DNA of 64,000 bases, from positions 62,001-126,000 of the forward strand of contig JANOSH010000037.1 in the NCBI GenBank assembly GCA_031415695.1, in the 5' to 3' direction. A program made the translations under genes and the position numbers. The first letter of the stretch is position 1; every line of letters starts with the position of its first letter. This DNA comes from JANOSH01 sp031415695. GTDB lineage: Bacteria > Actinomycetota > Acidimicrobiia > Acidimicrobiales > Ilumatobacteraceae. The notes beneath the pieces are model-generated. The model worked only from the letters and a program-made list of their open reading frames with translations. It made no database searches and was not told the origin of the DNA. Of the stretch, positions 8,453 through 17,626 are shown one piece after another.

Positions 8453-9131
8453 TCAGTCTGCCAATTCCGCCAGTTCGATAACCAGCGGGGCGTGGTCGCT
8501 TCCGCCCGGTTCGCCGCGGGTCGCACGATCGACCTCGACCCCCTGCGTCATCGCCGACGCAGCGACGTTGGCCAGAATGTGGTCGAGCCGTCGGCGACAA
8601 GCGTGTCGAAGGCGCGACGTTCAGGTGGACTGGTGAGGTTGCGGCCTCGGTATCGGCGCGGTTCCCATACGTCACGATCGGTCGGCGCGATTTTGAAGTC
8701 GCCAACCAACAATGCCGGTGCGTCGACATGCGCATTGGCGACGTGGCGTAGCAACTCGAACCAGGCCAGCTTAAAGGTGTGTGGTGGTGTGCCGACCTTT
8801 CGACCGTTTGGTGCGTACACGTTCCAGATGCGAACCCCTGCACCGTCGCGGCGATGATTCGTGGTTCGTCGAACGGTGCGGTCGCGCCCGGTACACCGGC
8901 GACCACATCGGTAAAGCCCACCTGGCTAATGAGCGCCACGCCTCCCCCGCCGCCACGACCATGGACTGCTGCCTCGTAGCCCAACATCGCGAATTCCCGA
9001 TGAGGAAACGCCGAGTCGTCGACCATGGTTTCTTGCAACCCGACTACGTCCGGGCGCGTGCGTTCGAGCCAGCCGAGCACCTGACCAAAGTGTGCTCGAA
9101 GTGAGTTCACGTTCCAACTAGCGACCTTCAC
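8453..9131 (-). pseudogene. exonuclease III (xth) homologue, frameshifted and internally deleted
   Basis: The N-terminal frame begins with the canonical MKVASWNVNSLRAH and V-V-G-L-Q-E-T. At about 8830 it must shift by one base to continue as I-W-N-V-Y-A-P-N-G-R in the next frame, which runs through G-D-F-K-I-A-P-T-D. Near 8590 it passes into a third frame, R-R-L-D-H-I-L-A-N, ending G-S-D-H-A-P and TGA at 8453. About 30-35 residues usually found between the E-R segment and the L-D-H-I-L motif (including the W-W-x-Y-R block) are missing, and the catalytic G-D-F-N reads G-D-F-K. The deletion and lost Asn argue for true decay, not a sequencing error. Confidence 0.75.
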
Positions 9132-9135
9132 CCGG

Positions 9136-9846
9136 TCATCGAGTTCCGTTGAAAAATTGGGAAATCCAACTGGCGACGAGGAACCGGTCGAGGGGCCGAG
9201 TTAGTGTGGCTCGGGCCGCCGCAACGGGTGCTGGACCAATGAGTTCGGTGCGCCCAGCTAAAAGATGGTCGGCGAGCCCCGGCACGAACTCGGGGTGCAC
9301 CTGGATGGTCCAGGCCCGTTCACCGACCATGAAACCACCGTTCGGACAGTAGCCGGAACGAAATAGTGGCGAGGCGTCGTCGGGCAAACGAACGACTTGG
9401 TCTTGGTGGCTGCCAATGAGCGAGATGCTCGCTCGGGCCGGTGTCATCCAGCGTTGCGGTGTAAGAACCTCGAAGTCACGAACGCCAATTCCCCAACCCG
9501 CAGCCGAACGTTCGACCTTGCCACCGAGTGCTTGGGCAAGGAGTTGATGACCAAAACAGATACCCACGTACGGAGTCTCGGCGGCAATAATCCGCCGAAG
9601 TAGTTCCTCGGCGTCAGACAACCAATCCACGGGATCGTAGGTAGAGAGTCGGCTCGGCGAGCAGATCCAGCCGTCGCACTCGTTGAGTCGGCCAGGGAAC
9701 TGGCCGACATCGAGGTGGTAGGTGGCGAGGTCGATTCCGAATGGCGCCAAGAGCTGTGTGAACAATTCGGGATAGTCACCGGCAACGTGAGTGGACTTGG
9801 AATCCACATGGCCAACAACGAGAAGGCCAATGCGCGTACGGCTCAT
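9136..9846 (-). CDS. class I glutamine amidotransferase-like protein
   Basis: 236 aa. The nucleophile elbow is V-G-I-C-F-G-H-Q (Cys97), and the other triad residues lie in V-H-P-E-F (His184, Glu186), so the full Cys-His-Glu triad of class I GATases is present. Stand-alone members are often annotated as GMP-synthase-like amidotransferases and may act on gamma-glutamyl compounds; the real substrate cannot be told here. Its start overlaps the ssuD stop by 4 bases and the exonuclease remnant begins 4 bases after its stop, indicating one polycistronic transcript. Confidence 0.8.
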   Translation of the reverse strand: MSRTRIGLLVVGHVDSKSTHVAGDYPELFTQLLAPFGIDLATYHLDVGQFPGRLNECDGWICSPSRLSTYDPVDWLSDAEELLRRIIAAETPYVGICFGHQLLAQALGGKVERSAAGWGIGVRDFEVLTPQRWMTPARASISLIGSHQDQVVRLPDDASPLFRSGYCPNGGFMVGERAWTIQVHPEFVPGLADHLLAGRTELIGPAPVAAARATLTRPLDRFLVASWISQFFNGTR

Positions 9847-10952
9847 CGGAACGAAAAGACCGGTGCGGTACTGGTATCGAGGGCAGGCATCAGGCCACGC
9901 TCGCGCAACACGGGCAACACGCCCTCGCCAAACCAGTACGCCTCCTCCAAATGCGGGTAGCCCGACACAATGAACTCATCGAAACCAAGGTTGTGGTACT
10001 CGCCAATTCGGTCAGCAACGTCGACGTACGAACCCACCAGGGCAGTGCCCACGCCTCCACGCACCATCCCAATTCCGGCCCAGAGATTGGGGGCGATTTC
10101 CTTCCGACCCGACGACCCGGCCGCCAACGATGCCTGGCGCCGCTGGCCTTCCGATTGAGTGACCGCGAAGTCGGCTTGCGCCGCCGCGATGGCATCGGGA
10201 GCCATGCCTGCTTCGAGCCGGTCGGCTTCGGCCCATGCCTCGGCCGCAGTTGGTCGGGCGATGACATGGAACCGAATGCCGAACCGTAATGAGCGTCCTA
10301 CCGATTCGGCGTGGGCCCGTACGCGGTTGAGCCGATCGACCACCATGGCGAGCGGCTCTCCCCACGCAAGATACACATCGACATGTTCGGCTGCGACGGT
10401 TTCAGCTGCGGCCGACGCGCCACCGAAGTAGATCTCGGGTATCGGGTCAGGGATCTCACGCGTCGTTGCACCTTCGACGCGATAGTGGTTACCCGCATAG
10501 GAAGCCGGCGTGCTCGTCCATGCCGCCTTCATCACCTCGATGAACTCAGCCGTGCGCTCGTACCGGGTGTTCTTGTCATCCCAAACACCGAAGCGGGCGA
10601 GTTCGGTTTGCTCTGCGCCCGTGACGATATTGATCTTTAGCCGGCCGCCCGAGATGCGTTGGTAGGTCGACGCCATTTGGGCCGCCAACGTCGGTGACAA
10701 CAGGGTTGGTCGAAACGCCACCAAGAACTTGAGCCGCCGAGTAAGTGGCAGCAGCGCGGCGGTAGTGAGCCAAGCGTCTTCGCAGCCGGTGCCGCAGGGT
10801 GTGAGCACAGCCCCGTAGCCAAGCTCGTCACACGCTTTGGCAATCTGGGCGAGGTAGCCAATGTCGGGTGCCCGACGATGCGATGCCGGACCCGATGGGA
10901 GAACGTCGCGCGAGTCGCCTCCCGTCGGCAAGAACCAATGTACATCGAGCAT
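9843..10952 (-). CDS. ssuD: LLM-class flavin-dependent monooxygenase, alkanesulfonate monooxygenase SsuD-like
   Basis: 369 aa. It follows E. coli SsuD closely in the N-terminal half: the W-F-L-P-T-G-G-D start, a Y-L-x-Q-I-A-x-A segment, the C-E-D-A-W-L block (active-site Cys region), R-R-L-K-F-L-V-A-x-R-P and the I-N-I-V-T-G flavin segment. SsuD uses FMNH2 to cleave alkanesulfonates to aldehyde and sulfite. The usual partners (ssuE reductase, ssuABC transporter) are not in the window, so a different LLM substrate remains possible. It heads a four-gene minus-strand operon and is divergent from the rhomboid gene with 42 bases between starts. Confidence 0.8.
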   Translation of the reverse strand: MLDVHWFLPTGGDSRDVLPSGPASHRRAPDIGYLAQIAKACDELGYGAVLTPCGTGCEDAWLTTAALLPLTRRLKFLVAFRPTLLSPTLAAQMASTYQRISGGRLKINIVTGAEQTELARFGVWDDKNTRYERTAEFIEVMKAAWTSTPASYAGNHYRVEGATTREIPDPIPEIYFGGASAAAETVAAEHVDVYLAWGEPLAMVVDRLNRVRAHAESVGRSLRFGIRFHVIARPTAAEAWAEADRLEAGMAPDAIAAAQADFAVTQSEGQRRQASLAAGSSGRKEIAPNLWAGIGMVRGGVGTALVGSYVDVADRIGEYHNLGFDEFIVSGYPHLEEAYWFGEGVLPVLRERGLMPALDTSTAPVFSFR

Positions 10953-10994
10953 GGGGGCAGCCTAAAGCGCAGGAACGTGCTATTGCTGTGGCTG

Positions 10995-11579
10995 ATGAGT
11001 ACCCCAGAATTTCCAGATCGTCCAAGCGTCACCTCGCTGGCGGAACGGGCAAAGCAGGGCATTCCGGTAGTCGCCATGCTGGCTGTCATGTGGGTGGAAG
11101 AAATCATCGACATCCCGCTCGATGGACGCCTCGATCGTTTCGGTATCCGCCCCCGTCAGGTCGACGGCCTCGACGGCATTGTTTGGTCACCCTTTTTGCA
11201 CGGCGGTTTCGGGCATCTGATCGCCAACACGGTGCCGTTCGCCGTACTTGGCCTAGCCATTGCGCTCAGCGGTATCAAACGGTTCGTCCAGGTGACGATA
11301 ATGGTCGCTGTCATCGGCGGGTTGGGAACCTGGCTCACCGGTACGAGCAATTCGGTGCATATAGGGGCCAGCGGGCTGGTGTTTGGGTTTGTCACCTACC
11401 TGGTGACTCGGGGTTTCTTCGCTCGAAAGCTCAGCTATATCGCAGGCGGTGTTGCGGTGATGCTCGCGTATGGCGGTGTGTTGTGGGGCCTGTTGCCGTC
11501 GCCGGGCGTGTCGTGGCAAGGCCACCTGTTCGGTGCCGTCGGTGGCGTTGTTGCGGCCGCGGGGCTGCATACCAGCTGA
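10995..11579 (+). CDS. rhomboid-family intramembrane serine protease
   Basis: 194 aa with about six hydrophobic segments. The rhomboid signature is complete: G-H-L-I-A-N (His74, Asn78) in the first conserved helix, G-A-S-G with nucleophile Ser126, and the catalytic His177 in G-H-L-F-G. Rhomboids cleave single-pass membrane proteins within the bilayer. The ATG at 10995 is chosen because it lies just after the short divergent gap; longer readings would run into the ssuD start. No linked substrate gene is obvious, though pilin genes follow 200 bases downstream. Confidence 0.85.
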   Translation: MSTPEFPDRPSVTSLAERAKQGIPVVAMLAVMWVEEIIDIPLDGRLDRFGIRPRQVDGLDGIVWSPFLHGGFGHLIANTVPFAVLGLAIALSGIKRFVQVTIMVAVIGGLGTWLTGTSNSVHIGASGLVFGFVTYLVTRGFFARKLSYIAGGVAVMLAYGGVLWGLLPSPGVSWQGHLFGAVGGVVAAAGLHTS

Positions 11580-11805
11580 CCGGCCGCAGCTCCCCCGGCC
11601 AACAAAGCCACCCTGTCTCCGTGTTCAACCACATAGCGTGGGATGTTCGGATGGTATTGGGCATCGAATATTCAGGCATCGTCATGTTCATTGCCCCTCG
11701 TCGTCGCAGCTGGTTGGATCGCACAAAGGCCCTCGCCACGGCGATGGCCCAAAAGAGGCACCGTTCAGCGGGACTGGCGGAAGTCGAGCGGGAATCGAGG
11801 CGGAG

Positions 11806-13566
11806 TTGGTTCGGCTGTTGCGGCGCACATTCCAGGTTGAGGAGGCAGGCGAACCGGTAGCGGGCCGCCGTCACGCCAACCTCGCTCTGCCCCAACGCTC
11901 GGGCACCGAGCGCCTGGGCGAGTTGCTGCTGGGCGTCGGTGCCACAACCGCCGAACAGCTCGCCGCCGGCCTCGCCATGCAGGGCAAAACCGCCCGTCGT
12001 CTGGGCGAGTGCCTGGTTGCCCAGCAGGTCGACCCTCGCGCCGTGTCCAAGGCACTGGCATCTCAGTACGCGCTCGAGTGGGTCGACCTGAGAACGTCGG
12101 CCCCCGAACCCGGCGCACTCGAACTGGTGCCGGAGACCACCGTCAGAAACATCGGTGCGCTACCCCTGACGCTCGGGCCCGGGTTTGTGCGCCTGGCCAT
12201 CTCCGACCCGGCCGACGAGCGTCTGCGCGACGGCCTGCCGTCCCTCGACGGCTTGTTCTACCAACTTGTGGTTGCCGAACGCAGCGAACTCGACGGGGCG
12301 ATCAACCGGGCCTACCGAGCGCTGGTCGGCGTCGCGAATCATGTCGCCCAGTTCGAAGAGGCGTTCGTCCCGTCATACCCGCCCCGCACGTTGGTGATGG
12401 ACGAGAACGCCCCTGTCGTCCAAGTTGTCAACATGCTGGTCACCCAGGCGTTGCGCGACCGAGCGTCGGACGTGCACGTCGAACCGATGGACGACCGGGT
12501 ACGAGTGCGGTTCCGGGTCGACGGTGCCATGCACGAGGTGCTCTCGTTACCTGCCCACATGTCTGCGGCAGTGGTGAGCCGGCTCAAGATCATGGCCGAC
12601 ATGAACATCGTCGAGAAGCGAAGGGCGCAAGACGGTCAATTCAGCTCAGTCGTCGATGGTCGCGCCGTCGACGTGCGGGTGTCGACCACCCCGACGGTGT
12701 GGGGCGAAAAGACGGTGCTGCGGCTACTCGACACGTCACGCTCGCTGATGTCGCTTGGCCAACTTGGTATGCCGCCAACGATGCAAACGTTGTACGAGCG
12801 GTTGGTGCGCACCCCGTTTGGCATGGTGCTGTGTTCGGGCCCCACGGGCTCGGGCAAGACCACCACCCTGTACGCCACGCTGGCCGAGCTCAATCGTTCC
12901 GATGTCAACGTGATGACTATCGAGGACCCTGTCGAGTACGTAGTGCCGTCGATCAACCAGATCCAGATCAACGCCCAAGCCGGAGTCACCTTCGCCAGCG
13001 GATTGCGTTCCATCTTGCGCCAGGACCCCGACATCATTCTGGTCGGCGAAATCCGCGACGCCGAGACGGCGCGCATTGCCGTGCAATCGGCGTTGACCGG
13101 TCACCTTGTGTTGTCATCGGTGCATGCCACCGACGCTGCGTCGTCGGTAGTGCGGCTGCTCGACATGGGCATCGAGCCATTCCTAGTGTCGTCGGCGGTC
13201 ATCGCGGTCCAGGCCCAACGGCTGGTGCGCCGCATCTGCAACTCGTGCCGCACCGGCTATACGCCGCCACCCGACGAGCTGGCCTTCTACCAGCAGTCGT
13301 GGGGCGCGCCCAAGTCGCAGTTCACCAAGGGAGCCGGTTGCGAGCAGTGCTCCTTCACCGGATATCGCGATCGTATCGGCGTGTACGAGGTGCTCGAGAT
13401 GACCGACGAGATCCGCCAGCTCATCATCGACGGTGCCACGCCGCACGCCGTGCGGGCCCTCGCCCAACAACAGGGCATGCAGACCATGAACCAAGAAGGC
13501 ATCCGCATGGTCTTCGAGGACATCACCACCATCGCCGAAATCATCCGCTGTATCTACGTGATGTGA
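11806..13566 (+). CDS. pilB: type IV pilus assembly ATPase PilB
   Basis: About 586 aa. Order: an N-terminal GspE/MshEN-like domain (R-L-G-E-L-L near the start), the N2 domain, then the secretion ATPase core with Walker A GPTGSGKTTT near residue 345, the Asp box, Walker B (D-I-I-L-V-G-E-I-R-D), the His box (S-V-H-A-T-D-A) and a zinc-binding CxxC pair (C-N-S-C and C-E-Q-C). The tetra-Cys motif and full length mark PilB/GspE and not PilT. PilB powers pilus extension from the cytoplasmic face. The start is uncertain: TTG 11806 has GAGG six bases upstream, and no ATG lies in a sensible place. It leads the pilus cluster. Confidence 0.88.
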   Translation: MVRLLRRTFQVEEAGEPVAGRRHANLALPQRSGTERLGELLLGVGATTAEQLAAGLAMQGKTARRLGECLVAQQVDPRAVSKALASQYALEWVDLRTSAPEPGALELVPETTVRNIGALPLTLGPGFVRLAISDPADERLRDGLPSLDGLFYQLVVAERSELDGAINRAYRALVGVANHVAQFEEAFVPSYPPRTLVMDENAPVVQVVNMLVTQALRDRASDVHVEPMDDRVRVRFRVDGAMHEVLSLPAHMSAAVVSRLKIMADMNIVEKRRAQDGQFSSVVDGRAVDVRVSTTPTVWGEKTVLRLLDTSRSLMSLGQLGMPPTMQTLYERLVRTPFGMVLCSGPTGSGKTTTLYATLAELNRSDVNVMTIEDPVEYVVPSINQIQINAQAGVTFASGLRSILRQDPDIILVGEIRDAETARIAVQSALTGHLVLSSVHATDAASSVVRLLDMGIEPFLVSSAVIAVQAQRLVRRICNSCRTGYTPPPDELAFYQQSWGAPKSQFTKGAGCEQCSFTGYRDRIGVYEVLEMTDEIRQLIIDGATPHAVRALAQQQGMQTMNQEGIRMVFEDITTIAEIIRCIYVM

Positions 13567-13576
13567 GGTTGCATCG

Positions 13577-14782
13577 ATGAGCCTGTCACCCCCCATTCCC
13601 AGCCAGCGAGGGCCTCTTCCCGCGCCGGCCTCGCCACGGCGACCGATCCGTCCCTCTCGGGCCGACCGCGCCAGGGTGCGCGCCGAGGAACAGATCCTTG
13701 GACTGCGCAAGACGTCGGTGCTGCAGTTCGAGATCACCACCGACAAGGTGAAACCGGCCGAGCTGATGAACTTCTCGCGCCAGGTCTCGTCGTTCATCCG
13801 AGCTGGCATCCCCATCCTCGACGCGCTCGATGTGCTGGTCGAGGACATGGCGAATCCCAAGTTCCGCGCCATCCTGATCGACGTCGGCCGAAAGCTGCGG
13901 GCCGGCAGTTCGTTCGCTGCGGCCCTGAACGACCACCACAAGGTGTTCCCGCGCTACTTCGTGGCGATGGTGCGCTCGGCCGAGCTAACCGGCAAGCTCG
14001 ACCAAACGTTCGATCAGCTGGCCATCTACATCGAACGCGATCTCGAGGCGCGTCGCAAGGTAAAGAGCGCGCTCACCTACCCCATCGTGGTCATCACCAT
14101 GTCGATCGCCGCTGTTGTGACACTGGCCGTGTACGTGCTGCCTAAGTTCAAGGTGTTCTTCGCCAACCTCAACGCCGAGTTGCCCCTGCCCACTCGGATG
14201 CTGCTCGGGATCACCGACACCCTCACCAAGTATGGGCTGCTCATCGCCGTTGCGGTCGCGCTGTTGACCGCGGCCACGCTGGCGGTGCTGCGCAAGGAGT
14301 CGGCGAAGTATCGCCGCGACGCCATGCTGCTCAAGCTGCCCGCCATCGGCATCGTGCTGCGCTACGCGCTGATCGAACGGTTCTGCCGCGTGCTGTCATC
14401 GCTGGTGCAATCGGGCGTCACGTTGCCCGACGCCATGGCGGTGGCCACCGACACCACCGCCAACCGGGTGTACCAACGGGCGCTCGCCGGGGTCAACACC
14501 GCCATGATGCGCGGCGACGGCCTGGCGTCGCCGATGGCCGAAACCGGGCTGTTCCCCGGCGGCGCCATTCAGATGCTTCGGGTCGGCGAGAGCACCGGCA
14601 CCCTCGACACCCAGCTTGAATCGGCGGGCCAATTCTACGAACGTGAACTGAACTATCGGCTCAAACGCCTCACCGATCTGGTCGAACCAGCCGTCATCCT
14701 CGTGGTCGGCGTCATCGTCGGATTCGTCGCCATTGCGCTGGTATCGGCCATGTATGGCATCTTCAATCAGGTGCAAACCTGA
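13577..14782 (+). CDS. pilC: type IV pilus inner-membrane platform protein PilC
   Basis: 401 aa with two GspF/T2SSF domains (about residues 65-190 and 265-390) and three strong transmembrane segments. The first domain opens with F-S-R-Q-V-S-S-F-I-R-A-G-I-P-I-L and the second with F-C-R-V-L-S-S-L-V-Q-S-G-V-T-L, the duplicated signature of the family. PilC anchors the motor ATPases to the membrane platform. It starts 10 bases after pilB and the next gene begins one base after its stop, so it is translated from the same transcript. Confidence 0.9.
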   Translation: MSLSPPIPSQRGPLPAPASPRRPIRPSRADRARVRAEEQILGLRKTSVLQFEITTDKVKPAELMNFSRQVSSFIRAGIPILDALDVLVEDMANPKFRAILIDVGRKLRAGSSFAAALNDHHKVFPRYFVAMVRSAELTGKLDQTFDQLAIYIERDLEARRKVKSALTYPIVVITMSIAAVVTLAVYVLPKFKVFFANLNAELPLPTRMLLGITDTLTKYGLLIAVAVALLTAATLAVLRKESAKYRRDAMLLKLPAIGIVLRYALIERFCRVLSSLVQSGVTLPDAMAVATDTTANRVYQRALAGVNTAMMRGDGLASPMAETGLFPGGAIQMLRVGESTGTLDTQLESAGQFYERELNYRLKRLTDLVEPAVILVVGVIVGFVAIALVSAMYGIFNQVQT

Positions 14783-14783
14783 C

Positions 14784-15209
14784 GTGGCCCGCACCAGTCC
14801 CCGAGTCGCCGCCGACGACACCGGCTTCACGCTGGTGGAAGTGGTCGTGTCCATCGTGATCTTCGGACTCACCGCCACCGCGCTGCTCGGCGCCATCCTC
14901 ACGATGCTCACCTCGTCGTCGAGCCACCGTGAGCAATCGAACGCCAATTCGGTCCTGGCGTCGGCCGCCGAATCCATCGCCGATCCGTCGCGCAACGCCT
15001 ACCAACCACTGTGCCCTGCGCCGTCACCGGCCTACCTGCCGGCCCTCGGGGTCACCACGCCGTCGGCAGCGTGGACCATCGACGCCGCCATCATCGCCTG
15101 GGATGGCGGCGCGGCGTGCATACCCAGCGTTGCACTCCACACGATCACCGTCACCGTCACCGCGCCATCGGGCACTATATATCGCCTCGAAGTGGTCAAA
15201 CGCCCATGA
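14784..15209 (+). CDS. type IV prepilin-like protein (minor pilin)
   Basis: 141 aa from GTG 14784. A short basic leader is followed by G-F-T-L-V-E-V-V-V-S-I-V-I-F-G, the prepilin peptidase site (cleavage after Gly, Glu at +5) and N-terminal hydrophobic helix. The globular part is small and has two Cys (in L-C-P-A-P and A-A-C-I-P) that may form a disulfide. It lies between pilC and the giant pilin, with a 4-base ATGA overlap to the latter. A role as a minor pilin in initiation or tip assembly is inferred from position. Confidence 0.82.
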   Translation: MARTSPRVAADDTGFTLVEVVVSIVIFGLTATALLGAILTMLTSSSSHREQSNANSVLASAAESIADPSRNAYQPLCPAPSPAYLPALGVTTPSAAWTIDAAIIAWDGGAACIPSVALHTITVTVTAPSGTIYRLEVVKRP

Positions 15210-17626
15210 GTATCCCAGCCCGTTCCACTCATCGACACGACGACGCCGGGTTCACCCTGCCCGAACTCGTCATCGTCATCGTGCTGGTCGGGCTCATCAT
15301 GGCCTCCATCTCCTCGGCGCTCGTGGTGTCGATGCGCAGCCAAACCTCCGCCGCCGCCAGCCTCGCCGAGTCGCACGACCAACAGCAACTGGCCGTCTAC
15401 CTGCCCACCGACATCGCCAACGCGGTGCTGTCCACCGCTGACATCCAGCCGACCGCGGGCGCCGGGTGCAGCGGCGTACCCGCCGGCAAGAACGTCTTGC
15501 GGATGACCTCGGTCGACGCCAGCAGCGGCAACGTCGTGTCGTACACCGTGGCGTACCGCATAGAGGGGGCCGCCTCGCCGTACCAGCTCGTGCGGTACGT
15601 GTGCACGGGGGTGGGCGCAGCCAAGCGGGTGCCTGTAGTCAACTTCCTGCCCACCAACTCGTCGGCCACCGCATCCTCGACATCATCGTCGGTTTCGATG
15701 ACCGTGCTCACCCAGCAGAGCACCACCGGCCTGCCTTTCACCATAACGGGAACACCGCGCACGCTCAACTTGGGCGGCGGTGCCAACGGTGGCACCAGTT
15801 GCGTGTTCTCGACCGGATCACTGACCCCTGCGTCGGTGGGGCTCAACGGCACGGCACTGGCCACCGACGTGACGGTGAACGTCGCCACTACTGGCACCTG
15901 CGACACGCTCAATTTGCTGTTCGACACCGGACTCGGCCCTCAGGCCCTGGCGCTCACGGGTGCCGGTTCGACCTGGTCGGCCACCATCCCCGCAGCCGCT
16001 TACCAGTGGACCGACGGCATCAAGAGCGTCGTGGTCGGCGGCACCAGCAACACCGGAACCATGATCTTGGCGGTTGGATCGGTGTGCGCGTTTGCATCGG
16101 GCACCGCGGTGCCGGGGCAGGCCGCGCTCAGCGGAACAAACTTGGCCACCGACGTGGTGGTGAGCATCAACGTGCTTGGGTCATGCGGCCCGCTGAGCCT
16201 CACGTTCAACACCGGCAGCGGCATCGATAAGACCGTGGCCCTCATTGGCGCCGGGTCCACCAGATCGGCGGTCATCGCCGGGGTCACCTCGGGCTACTCG
16301 TGGACCGTCGGCGCGCATCCCTTCGCTGTGACCGGCACCTCCAATGGCGGCTCGATCGCCTTCAGCACCCTCGGACCCTGCGTGTTCGTGAGCGGCTCGG
16401 GCACTCCCACTCCGCTGTCGCTGTCGACCGGAGGCACACTGGCCAGCAGCGCCACGTTCACCGTGAACACATCCGGGGCATGCACCGCGGTGTCGGTCGA
16501 CGTGCAGACCGGCAACAACAACGGCTCGCGACAGTCCATTGTGTTGATTCAGAACTCGCCCAATGTGTGGACCCGCACAGTGACGCCCGACGCGTTCAAC
16601 TCGTGGACCACCGGCACTAAACCGGTCGACGTCGTGGGTACCATCACCGCTGGCGCGGCGTTCACCGTCGACGTGCAACAGGCGTGCGTGGCCACTGGTG
16701 GTTCGGTCGCGCCCATCCCTATCAACGTGGGGGCAGGCGGCCTGCTCACCTCGGGGCCATTGACCGTCTCGGTCACAACATCGGGTCCCTGCACCCCCAC
16801 CACTATCACCGCCACGGTGGCCACCGGCAATGATCCGAGCAGCAACCTGGCGCTGGTGCTCACCGGTGGGCCCACCACATGGAGCGCCACCATTCCGGCT
16901 GCAGTCAACACGTGGACCGCTGGCACCAAATCGGTGAGCATCAGCGGCCCTGCCAACGAGCCGACGACCTTCAACTTCACCGTCGCTGCCCCGTGTGTGT
17001 TCGTGTCGGGAACCATGACCGCGGCGGGGGCCGACACGGCGACAGTCAACCTCACCCACGGCTCGCCATCGCAGCTCACCGCGTCGGCCAACTACGGCAT
17101 CAAGGTGATCACCACCGGTGCCTGCACCAGCGTGTCGGCGGCCATCCCCACCACGCCAACCGCGACGGTCTTGCTCGCCCAGACTGGCGCTAACACCTGG
17201 GCCGCAGCTGTCCCAACCACGGTAGTGTGGGCCGCCGGCCCGGCGCGAACCGTCACGGTGGCTGGCACATCGGCCGGCGCCGCGTTCACCGTCGGCGTGA
17301 ACACTCTGCCGTGCACCTACGTGCCGGCAGGCTCGGGAGCCAACACCACCAAACGCACCGGTCCCGGCGGTTCCGGCCCGGTGAATGCCGACGTCGTCAT
17401 CACGGTCATCACCACCGGAGCCTGCACCGGTGTCACCGCCACGGTCGGTCCGAGCGGCGCACCGGCCGGGCCGTTCGCCCTGGTGCAAGGGCCCATCGGC
17501 ACCTGGAAGCACACCCTGCCCAGGGCAGCGTTCCCCGGCGGCTGGACCGCGGGAACCAAGACCGTCACCATCACCGGCCCGTCCCCCGCGCCGCCGGCCC
17601 CGACCTTCCAGTTCGTGGTGACATGA
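15206..17626 (+). CDS. giant pilin-like protein with six tandem Cys-containing beta repeats
   Basis: 806 aa from ATG 15206, against 130-250 aa for most pilins. Residues 11-35 hold a prepilin motif, D-A-G-F-T-L-P-E-L-V-I-V-I-V-L, with Glu at +5. After a pseudopilin-like region to about residue 190, six tandem repeats start at Cys 199, 294, 392, 494, 597 and 703, so each is 95-106 residues. Each has a C-x-F/Y-x-S/P-G type start, a central T-T/S-G-x-C, and a closing W-T-x-G-x-K/A-x-V-x-V-x-G block, suggesting Ig-like domains each stapled by one disulfide. The design points to a pilus-tip or pilus-borne adhesin (inference). It overlaps both neighbours by 4 bases. Confidence 0.8.
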   Translation: MSIPARSTHRHDDAGFTLPELVIVIVLVGLIMASISSALVVSMRSQTSAAASLAESHDQQQLAVYLPTDIANAVLSTADIQPTAGAGCSGVPAGKNVLRMTSVDASSGNVVSYTVAYRIEGAASPYQLVRYVCTGVGAAKRVPVVNFLPTNSSATASSTSSSVSMTVLTQQSTTGLPFTITGTPRTLNLGGGANGGTSCVFSTGSLTPASVGLNGTALATDVTVNVATTGTCDTLNLLFDTGLGPQALALTGAGSTWSATIPAAAYQWTDGIKSVVVGGTSNTGTMILAVGSVCAFASGTAVPGQAALSGTNLATDVVVSINVLGSCGPLSLTFNTGSGIDKTVALIGAGSTRSAVIAGVTSGYSWTVGAHPFAVTGTSNGGSIAFSTLGPCVFVSGSGTPTPLSLSTGGTLASSATFTVNTSGACTAVSVDVQTGNNNGSRQSIVLIQNSPNVWTRTVTPDAFNSWTTGTKPVDVVGTITAGAAFTVDVQQACVATGGSVAPIPINVGAGGLLTSGPLTVSVTTSGPCTPTTITATVATGNDPSSNLALVLTGGPTTWSATIPAAVNTWTAGTKSVSISGPANEPTTFNFTVAAPCVFVSGTMTAAGADTATVNLTHGSPSQLTASANYGIKVITTGACTSVSAAIPTTPTATVLLAQTGANTWAAAVPTTVVWAAGPARTVTVAGTSAGAAFTVGVNTLPCTYVPAGSGANTTKRTGPGGSGPVNADVVITVITTGACTGVTATVGPSGAPAGPFALVQGPIGTWKHTLPRAAFPGGWTAGTKTVTITGPSPAPPAPTFQFVVT

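Noticed and set aside
16181..17512. 443-residue open frame on the minus strand inside the giant pilin gene
   Set aside because: It is antisense to a clear pilin with repeats. The translation is Arg/Gly-rich without motifs, as expected for an opposite-strand shadow in GC-rich repeats.
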